A DNA stretch of 11,859 bases from Pseudomonas sp. UBA5782. Its GTDB lineage: Bacteria; Pseudomonadota; Gammaproteobacteria; Pseudomonadales; Pseudomonadaceae. Positions within the stretch are counted from its first letter, which is position 1; each line of letters opens with the position of its first letter. Position numbers and translations under genes: made by a program. Shown here piece after piece: positions 7,290 to 11,859 of this stretch. The stretch lies in assembly GCA_002418465.1 (NCBI GenBank), contig DIEE01000305.1, forward strand, positions 7,322 to 19,180, written 5' to 3'. The notes under the pieces are model-generated. The model was given only the letters and a program-made list of their open reading frames with translations, did no database searches and was not told the DNA's origin.

Positions 7290-7317
7290 AGCCCGCTCGG
7301 CATCCACGCGGCGGGCT
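7290..7317 (-). repeat. Inverted repeat between rluA and apeB
   Basis: AGCCCGC (7290-7296) and GCGGGCT (7311-7317) are perfect 7-bp inverted arms with a 14-nt loop, starting 7 nt after the rluA stop. No T run follows on the minus strand (GCGCAAATACG), so as an intrinsic terminator it would be weak. The AT-richer segment right after it, about 7275-7286, could hold an apeB promoter, but no clear hexamer pair is visible. Confidence 0.35.
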
Positions 7318-7324
7318 CGTGCGC

Positions 7325-7960
7325 CTAGAACGGCGCCGGGCAGTCGAAGCGCAGGCGCTCGCCGGTTTGCGGGTGGCTGAGGCTGAGCATGCTGGCGTGC
7401 AGGCACAGGCGTTCGTGGGCGGCCAGGGCTTCGGGGTTGGCGTAGAGGCGGTCGCCCAGCAGCGGATGGCCGATCGACAGCATGTGCACGCGCAACTGGT
7501 GCGAGCGCCCGGTGATCGGCGTCAGCTCGACGCGGCAGTGCCGCTCGAAACGCTCCAGCACGCGCCAGTAGGTGAGCGCGTGCTTGCCCTGCTCGAAGTC
7601 CACCACGTGGCGCGGTTTGGTCGGCGGGTCGTAGCGCAGCGGCAGCTCGATGCGCCCGCTGTCCAGCTCCGGCTGGCCCCAGCAGAGCGCGGTATAGGCC
7701 TTTTCGGTCTCCCGGTCGTGGAACTGGCGGGACAGCTCGCGGTGGCTGTCGGCATCGCGGGCGAGCACGATCAGGCCCGAGGTTTCCCAGTCCAGGCGAT
7801 GCACGATCAGCGCCTCGGGATAGCCGTTCTCCTGCAGCCGGGTGACCAGGCAATCCTTGTTGTCATCGGCGCGGCCGGGGACGGACAGCAGCAGGGTCGG
7901 CTTGTTGATGACCAGCAGGGCGGCGTCCTGGTGGACGATTTGTATGTTAGACAGCGGCAT
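7325..7960 (-). CDS. rluA: RluA-family pseudouridine synthase
   Basis: This 211-residue enzyme (E. coli RluA has 219) isomerises uridine to pseudouridine in RNA. The E. coli enzyme modifies 23S rRNA U746 and tRNA U32, and the same dual target is likely here. The catalytic motif IVHRLDWETSGLIVLARD (52-69) places the nucleophilic aspartate at D57. The ITGRSHQLRVHMLSIGHPLLGDRLY segment is the conserved family core. No N-terminal S4 RNA-binding domain is present, which fits the short RluA subfamily rather than RluC or RluD. The ATG at 7958-7960 is only 16 nt past the T run of the min-operon terminator, with a weak AGG upstream. From memory, rluA beside minE is also the order in P. aeruginosa (PA3246/PA3245). 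The RluA call over other short paralogues rests on length and context. Confidence 0.92.
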   Translation of the reverse strand: MPLSNIQIVHQDAALLVINKPTLLLSVPGRADDNKDCLVTRLQENGYPEALIVHRLDWETSGLIVLARDADSHRELSRQFHDRETEKAYTALCWGQPELDSGRIELPLRYDPPTKPRHVVDFEQGKHALTYWRVLERFERHCRVELTPITGRSHQLRVHMLSIGHPLLGDRLYANPEALAAHERLCLHASMLSLSHPQTGERLRFDCPAPF

Positions 7961-7976
7961 TGTCTGGCCTGAAATG

Positions 7977-7997
7977 AAAAAGCGGCCCTCGGGCCGC
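7977..7997 (-). terminator. Rho-independent terminator after minE
   Basis: On the minus strand GCGGCC-CGAG-GGCCGC (7982-7997) is followed directly by five T residues (AAAAA at 7977-7981 on the plus strand). It starts 33 nt past the minE stop. This is a textbook intrinsic terminator for the minCDE operon. Confidence 0.85.
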
Positions 7998-8030
7998 CCT
8001 CTCGGTGTGGTGAAACGAACGCGGGCGCTA

Positions 8031-8285
8031 TCAGCGATCCGGCAGGGTGATGTTCAGCTCCAGGATCGAGCAGCTGCCCTGGCTCTCCAGCGCGACCTGA
8101 ACCTGATCCTGTTCGATGTTGACGTACTTGCGGATCACTTCGACCAGCTCTTTTTGCAGGGCGGGCAGGTAGTCCGGTTGGGTGCGCTGGCCCCGTTCAT
8201 GGGCAACGATGATCGACAGACGCTCCTTCGCGATCGATGCGGTGGATTCCTTCTTGCGATCGCGGAAGAAGTCGAAAATATTCAT
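8031..8285 (-). CDS. minE: Cell division topological specificity factor MinE
   Basis: This 84-residue protein stimulates the MinD ATPase and drives the Min oscillation that keeps the division site at mid-cell. The amphipathic membrane-targeting N-terminus MNIFDFFRDRKK (1-12) is intact. The MinD-contact segment SIAKERLSIIVAHERGQR (17-34) follows, then the dimerising topological-specificity domain (about 35-84) ending SILELNITLPDR. Its start overlaps the minD stop by 4 nt (ATGA at 8282-8285), so it is translationally coupled. A strong terminator follows. Confidence 0.97.
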   Translation of the reverse strand: MNIFDFFRDRKKESTASIAKERLSIIVAHERGQRTQPDYLPALQKELVEVIRKYVNIEQDQVQVALESQGSCSILELNITLPDR

Positions 8286-9097
8286 TCGCGACCTCCGAAC
8301 AGGCGTTGCAGGAAGCCGGGCTTCTTGACGTCGAGGAAGCGGTGCGCGAGGTCCTTGCCGAGCAGGCGGTCGACCGCGTCGCTGTAGGCCTGGCCGGCGT
8401 CGCTCTGCTCGTCGAGGATCACCGGGACGCCCTGGTTGGAGGCCTTGAGCACGGCCTGCGACTCGGGAATCACGCCGAGCAGGTTGATGGCGAGGATTTC
8501 CTCGACGTCTTCCACGCCGAGCATCTCGCCCTTGGTCACGCGCTCCGGGTTGTAGCGGGTCAGCAGCAGGCGTTCCTTGATCGGGTCGAGACCCTGTTCG
8601 GCACGCCGCGATTTGCTAGCCAGCAGGCCGAGCATGCGGTCCGAGTCACGTACTGAGGAGACTTCCGGGTTGGTCACGACGATGGCTTCGTCGGCGAAGT
8701 ACATGGCCAGGTGCGCGCCTTTCTCGATGCCGGCGGGCGAGTCGCAGATCACGTATTCGAAGGTTTTCGACAGCTCGTCGATGACCTTGCCGACGCCTTC
8801 CTGGGTCAGCGCGTCCTTGTCCCGCGTCTGGCTGGCGGCCAGTACGTAGAGGTTCTCCAGACGCTTGTCCTTGATCAGGGCCTGGGTCAGCGTCGCTTCG
8901 CCGTTGATGACGTTGACGAAGTCGTACACCACGCGGCGTTCGCAGCCCATGATCAGGTCGAGGTTACGCAGACCGACGTCGAAGTCGACGATGACGGTCT
9001 TGTGGCCGCGCAAGGCGAGGCCGGTACCGATGGCGGCGCTGGTGGTGGTTTTGCCCACGCCACCCTTGCCGGAAGTGACTACGAGGATCTTGGCCAA
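8282..9097 (-). CDS. minD: Septum site-determining ATPase MinD
   Basis: This 271-residue ParA/MinD-family ATPase dimerises on ATP, binds the inner membrane, recruits MinC and is released by MinE. The deviant Walker A motif SGKGGVGKTT (9-18) contains the signature lysine K11 and the P-loop lysine K16; VIVDFDVGLRNLDLIMGCERR and VICDSPAGIE are the other nucleotide-site segments. The C-terminal amphipathic helix (FLQRLFGGRE) is the membrane-targeting sequence. The start is taken as TTG at 9095-9097, giving the family-standard N-terminus (L/M)AKILVVTSGKGG; another in-frame TTG five codons upstream (9110-9112) would add non-conserved residues. A GGGG run about 9 nt upstream of 9097 is the best available ribosome-binding signal. 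A 168-nt spacer separates it from minC. Confidence 0.97.
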   Translation of the reverse strand: MAKILVVTSGKGGVGKTTTSAAIGTGLALRGHKTVIVDFDVGLRNLDLIMGCERRVVYDFVNVINGEATLTQALIKDKRLENLYVLAASQTRDKDALTQEGVGKVIDELSKTFEYVICDSPAGIEKGAHLAMYFADEAIVVTNPEVSSVRDSDRMLGLLASKSRRAEQGLDPIKERLLLTRYNPERVTKGEMLGVEDVEEILAINLLGVIPESQAVLKASNQGVPVILDEQSDAGQAYSDAVDRLLGKDLAHRFLDVKKPGFLQRLFGGRE

Positions 9098-9142
9098 GGT
9101 GATTAACCCCAAAATGAAGGAAAAATGGGCATTCGCGGCCGG

Positions 9143-9154
9143 CGCAGGCCTGCG
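9143..9154. repeat. 12-bp palindrome in the minC-minD spacer
   Basis: CGCAGGCCTGCG is a perfect 12-bp palindrome about 46 bp before the minD start, inside a 168-bp gene-free stretch (9098-9265) between minC and minD. I see no open reading frame of its own in the stretch, no clear terminator and no convincing promoter hexamer pair. It may be chance in this GC-rich DNA. Confidence 0.35.
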
Positions 9155-9265
9155 GATCGCCCTTGTATGGTCCTGACTGCCGGTGAGGATCGACTGCGTC
9201 CGGTGACGCCGTGAGCGCCTGCCGAAACCCGCTGCAGGTACCTGAAAAAGTGGCGGCAGTATCCG

Positions 9266-10006
9266 TTAAAGGCGGGTGATGTTCAACACGTCGCCTGCCA
9301 GCCCGACCTGCACCGGCTGGCCCCATAACGGCTCGCGGCGAAGGTCTTCGGCGACCTTGTAATGGCCGGCCACGGAGACCATTTCGGCGGCCAGTTGCTG
9401 GCAGAAAATGCGTGCCTTGGGGTCGCCCTTGACGCCGGCCAGAGCACGTCCGCGCAACGGACCGTAGACATGGATATTGCCGTCGGCGAGAAGTTCCGCC
9501 CCCGGACTGACCGCCGCGATGACCACCAGATCGCCGCCCTGGGCGTAGATCTGCTGGCCGCCGCGGATCGGCGTGGTGATCACGCGGGTCGGCCTGGCGA
9601 CCGGTTCGGCGGGTTTTTCCGGTTTCTTCACGGCGGCCGCGGCGGTGCTCGGATCGAGCGGGCGTTCGCGCGCGCCGGACGGCGGCAGCACCGGCAGATC
9701 CATGGAGTCGGCGGCGGCCACGTGCTCGAAGGTGTTGGAACGGATCGCCAGCGTGCGCAGGCCGTGACGCCGGCAGACGCTCATCAGCGCGGCGAGATCC
9801 AGGCGCCCCTCGCTGGGCGACAGCTTGTCCAGCGCGAGGACCAGCGGCGTGTTGCTGAAGAAGGCCGGTGCCTGTGCGACTTTGGCCGCCAGCTGGCGGT
9901 CGAGCCGCTGCAGGTCGTTGTGCGCCAGCTCCATCACGGTGATGGCGAGCATGCTGCCCTTGAGCTGGAACACGGGTTCTTGGTCGAGTAGGTCGGTTTG
10001 GCTCAT
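9266..10006 (-). CDS. minC: Septum site-determining protein MinC
   Basis: MinC inhibits FtsZ polymerisation away from mid-cell and is positioned by MinD. This protein has 246 residues. The N-terminal FtsZ-inhibiting domain covers about 8-105. An Ala/Pro/Lys-rich linker (about 106-140) joins it to the C-terminal beta-helix domain (about 141-246), which dimerises and binds MinD: TPIRGGQQIYAQGGDLVV, then PGAELLADGNIHVYGPLRGRALAG. The E. coli MinD-binding motif RSGQ reads RGGQ here (148-151). The start is the ATG at 10004-10006; the Shine-Dalgarno is weak. It is the first gene of the minCDE operon, with a candidate promoter about 30 nt upstream. The operon order is standard, but the 168-nt gap to minD is longer than the roughly 20-nt gap I recall in E. 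coli. Confidence 0.96.
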   Translation of the reverse strand: MSQTDLLDQEPVFQLKGSMLAITVMELAHNDLQRLDRQLAAKVAQAPAFFSNTPLVLALDKLSPSEGRLDLAALMSVCRRHGLRTLAIRSNTFEHVAAADSMDLPVLPPSGARERPLDPSTAAAAVKKPEKPAEPVARPTRVITTPIRGGQQIYAQGGDLVVIAAVSPGAELLADGNIHVYGPLRGRALAGVKGDPKARIFCQQLAAEMVSVAGHYKVAEDLRREPLWGQPVQVGLAGDVLNITRL

Positions 10007-10035
10007 GGTTTGCCCGAAACGTTGAATCGCGAGGA

Positions 10036-10041
10036 CTTATA
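10036..10041 (-). promoter_or_regulatory. Candidate -10 element of the minCDE promoter
   Basis: On the minus strand TATAAG (10036-10041, within CGTTATAAGTCC) is the only AT-rich hexamer in a GC-rich divergent region and would give a leader of about 20 nt before minC. The -35 position at 17-nt spacing (TGGCGG) is poor, so an activator or a weak promoter is possible. Confidence 0.45.
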
Positions 10042-10132
10042 ACGGGAAACGCGCTGCCCCGCCATAGCGCAGGGCGCAGCCCGACCCCGCGCATCCGCCG
10101 CCGCGGCTTTCGGCGTGCGGCGCATTTGTCGC

Positions 10133-10138
10133 TAGAAT
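10133..10138 (+). promoter_or_regulatory. Candidate -10 element of the acyltransferase promoter
   Basis: TAGAAT (10133-10138, in the context CGCTAGAATGCCGC) is a good sigma-70 -10 element, with only a weak TTTCGG-like -35 at a long 19-nt spacing. A start site near 10145 would leave a leader of about 23 nt before the ATG at 10168. It would also exclude the in-frame TTG at 10126 as the translation start. Confidence 0.45.
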
Positions 10139-10167
10139 GCCGCCTTTCTCCGCTGCTCGAGACCCGC

Positions 10168-11091
10168 ATGGATCGTCCGCAATTCAGCCCCGCTTTTCTC
10201 CATCCGCGCTTCTGGTTGCTCTGGCTGGGCCTGGGTTTGCTGTGGCTTGTGGTGCAATTGCCGTATGCCGCGCTGCTCGTTCTCGGGCGCCTCGGCGGGG
10301 CAGCGATGCTGCGCCTGGCAGGCTCGCGTCGGCGCATCGCGGCGCGCAACCTGGAACTGTGCTTTCCCCATTTGTCGGAGAAACAGAGAAAGGCGCTGCT
10401 GCACGCCAATTTCGCCTCCATGGGCATCGCCTTTTTCGAGATGGCGATGAGCTGGTGGTGGTCGCGCGAGCGGCTCGCCCGCCTGGCTCATGTCGAAGGG
10501 ATCGAGCATCTGCAGCAGGCGCAGGCCGAAGGGCAGGGCGTGATCCTGATGGCGCTGCACTTCACCACGCTGGAGATCGGCGCGGCGCTGCTCGGCCAGC
10601 GTCACACCATCGACGGCATGTACCGCGAGCACAAGAACCCGGTGTTCGACTACGTGCAGCGCCGCGGCCGCGAACGGCACAACCGTGACGCCACCGCCAT
10701 CGAGCGCGAGGACGTGCGCGCGATGCTCAAGGTGCTGCGCGCCGGGCGGGCGATCTGGTACGCGCCGGACCAGGACTACGGCGCCAAGCAGAGCCTGTTC
10801 GTGCCGCTGTTCGGCATTCCCGCCGCCACCGTCACTGCCACCAGCAAGTTCGCCCGCCTAGGCCGCGCGCGCGTGCTGCCCTTCACCCAGGAGCGCCTGG
10901 CCGATGGAAGCGGCTACCGGCTGACGCTGCATCCGCCGCTGACGGATTTCCCCGGCGACAGCGAGGAGGCCGATTGCCTGCGCATCAACGCCTGGGTCGA
11001 GCAGGCGGTGAGCCAGTTGCCGGAGCAGTATCTGTGGGCGCATCGGCGTTTCAAGACGCGTCCGCCGGGGGCGCCTAAGCTCTACTCCTAA
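10168..11091 (+). CDS. lpxL: Lipid A secondary (lauroyl-type) acyltransferase, LpxL/HtrB family
   Basis: This 307-residue inner-membrane enzyme transfers an acyl chain from acyl-ACP to a hydroxyacyl group of the lipid A precursor. An N-terminal hydrophobic helix (about 15-38, FWLLWLGLGLLWLVVQLPYA) anchors it. The catalytic HX4E motif is HFTTLE (H131, E136), followed by the family motifs MYREHKNPVFDYVQRRGRER (151-170) and WYAPDQDYGAKQSLFVPLFG (197-216), and the terminal HRRFKTRP. The length matches E. coli LpxL (306). The start is the ATG at 10168-10170; an in-frame TTG at 10126 lies upstream of the probable -10 element. In P. aeruginosa the gene at this locus, PA3242, is HtrB2, one of two such enzymes with different acylation positions. 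Acyl-chain and position specificity cannot be read here. It is 17 nt from, and probably co-transcribed with, the patatin-like gene. Confidence 0.93.
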   Translation: MDRPQFSPAFLHPRFWLLWLGLGLLWLVVQLPYAALLVLGRLGGAAMLRLAGSRRRIAARNLELCFPHLSEKQRKALLHANFASMGIAFFEMAMSWWWSRERLARLAHVEGIEHLQQAQAEGQGVILMALHFTTLEIGAALLGQRHTIDGMYREHKNPVFDYVQRRGRERHNRDATAIEREDVRAMLKVLRAGRAIWYAPDQDYGAKQSLFVPLFGIPAATVTATSKFARLGRARVLPFTQERLADGSGYRLTLHPPLTDFPGDSEEADCLRINAWVEQAVSQLPEQYLWAHRRFKTRPPGAPKLYS

Positions 11092-11108
11092 AACCCGCAG
11101 GATGCGCC

Positions 11109-11859
11109 ATGAGTGAAAGCAGCAATGCCGCGCCGGTCACCGGCCTGATCCTTTCCGGCGGTGGCGCCCGTGCGGCCTATCAGGTCGGCGTGCTGGCGGC
11201 GATCGCCGACCTGCTGCCAGACGCCGCGCGCAATCCGTTCCCGGTGATTGTCGGCACCTCGGCCGGAGCGATCAACGCGGTCGGCCTGGCCTGCGGCGCG
11301 CTGCATTTCACCGAGGCGATCCGCAATCTCACCCAGGTCTGGCAGAGCTTCCATTGCGCCCAGGTGTACCGCAGCGACTGGCCCGGCGTTCTGCACCAGG
11401 CCGGGCGCTTCGTCGCCAACAGCCTGTTCGGGCTCGGCGGCGCGGCACCGGTGGCGTTGCTCGACAGCGCGCCGTTGCGCGATCTGCTCGCCGAACGGCT
11501 GGACTTCTCCGGCATCGCCGCCGGGGTGGCGCGCCGCCAGTTGCGCGCGGTGGCGGTGTCCGCGTTCGCCTACGAGTCGGCGCAGGCGGTGACCTTCTAC
11601 CAGGGCCGCGCGACCATCGATCCGTGGTTCCGCCATCGCCGCGTCGGCGTGCCGACGCGCCTGTCGGTGGAGCACCTGATGGCCAGCGCGGCGATTCCGC
11701 TGATCTTTCCGCCGGTGAAGATCAACCGCGAGTACTTCGGTGACGGCGCGGTACGCCAGTCGGCGCCGATCAGCCCGGCACTGCACCTGGGCGCCACACG
11801 GGTGCTGGTGGTCGGTGTCAGCGGCAAGTCGCGCGGCGGCGAACTGGATGACATGCAGC
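11109..11859 (+). CDS. Patatin-like phospholipase/lipid acyl hydrolase, N-terminal part
   Basis: The gene starts at ATG 11109-11111, preceded by an AGGA ribosome-binding motif, and runs off the right edge; 250 residues are visible with no stop. The patatin hydrolase elements are all present: the glycine-rich oxyanion loop LSGGGARAAYQVGVL (15-29), the nucleophile elbow GTSAG with S51, and the DGA motif (GDGAVRQSAP) with D212, making the Ser-Asp dyad. No signal peptide is seen, so it is probably cytoplasmic or peripheral on the inner membrane. Patatin enzymes release fatty acids from phospholipids or other acyl lipids; the substrate here is unknown. It follows the lipid A acyltransferase gene by 17 nt, suggesting a shared transcript and a possible role in envelope acyl-chain turnover (inference). 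Any C-terminal domain lies outside the window. From memory it corresponds to PA3241. Confidence 0.88.
   Translation, partial: MSESSNAAPVTGLILSGGGARAAYQVGVLAAIADLLPDAARNPFPVIVGTSAGAINAVGLACGALHFTEAIRNLTQVWQSFHCAQVYRSDWPGVLHQAGRFVANSLFGLGGAAPVALLDSAPLRDLLAERLDFSGIAAGVARRQLRAVAVSAFAYESAQAVTFYQGRATIDPWFRHRRVGVPTRLSVEHLMASAAIPLIFPPVKINREYFGDGAVRQSAPISPALHLGATRVLVVGVSGKSRGGELDDMQ

Noticed and set aside
5949..7328. Plus-strand open frame (459 codons) opposite apeB
   Set aside because: It is an antisense shadow of an M18 aminopeptidase with all metal ligands in place; its repetitive A/V/G/Q/H composition is a GC-bias artefact.
10126..10167. Upstream TTG start for the LpxL-type gene
   Set aside because: It would add 14 non-conserved residues and lies upstream of the probable -10 element; the ATG at 10168 gives the family-standard length.
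8964..10427. Minus-strand open frame (487 codons) spanning minC, the minC-minD spacer and the acyltransferase start
   Set aside because: It crosses three unrelated regions in a different frame from minC and minD, is arginine- and proline-rich, and has no domain signal.
1..11859. CRISPR array, RNA genes, prophage or defence system
   Set aside because: No repeat-spacer pattern, tRNA or rRNA-like sequence, or phage or defence protein signature was seen on either strand; genes with recognised core functions or families account for nearly the whole window.

Overview
The window looks like core chromosome of a gamma-proteobacterium, almost certainly a Pseudomonas. Evidence is the high GC content, strong G/C third-position bias and a gene set matching, from memory, the P. 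aeruginosa PA3258-PA3241 neighbourhood: an EAL-CBS-GGDEF protein, the tail-specific protease Prc, a PIG3-type quinone oxidoreductase, M18 aminopeptidase ApeB, RluA, MinE/D/C, an LpxL/HtrB-type lipid A acyltransferase and a patatin-like protein. I could not run a search, so the species is not assigned.

Layout. Bases 1-206 carry the 3' end of a plus-strand Sel1-repeat gene. The minus strand then holds a cyclic-di-GMP protein (286-2040) and, upstream of it in transcription order, prc (2133-4217), separated by a probable terminator hairpin. A 127-bp divergent intergenic region with two inverted repeats separates prc from a plus-strand quinone oxidoreductase gene (4345-5307). A minus-strand block follows. 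In transcription order it is minC, minD, minE, terminator, rluA, apeB, gmhA (from 10006 down to 5362). A second divergent promoter region (10007-10167) leads to a plus-strand pair: an LpxL-type acyltransferase and a patatin-like protein that runs off the window.

How the genes work together. MinCDE is the complete septum-placement oscillator. The lipid A acyltransferase, GmhA (LPS inner-core heptose), Prc (periplasmic proteolysis) and the patatin-like lipase all touch the cell envelope, but they are separate transcription units and I see no evidence that they form one system. RluA (RNA modification) and ApeB (peptide turnover) are housekeeping.

The most notable feature is a phosphoheptose isomerase gene of the enterobacterial GmhA type, tightly linked downstream of apeB. 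The GmhA usually known in Pseudomonas is a more divergent, DiaA-like protein encoded elsewhere. Second-tier observations are a GGDDF signature without an I-site in the cyclic-di-GMP protein, paired palindromes between prc and the oxidoreductase gene, a long minC-minD spacer with a TTG start for minD, and a strong terminator only 16 nt before the rluA start. I found no mobile element, CRISPR array, RNA gene or defence-like system, and nothing supporting a wholly new biological system.
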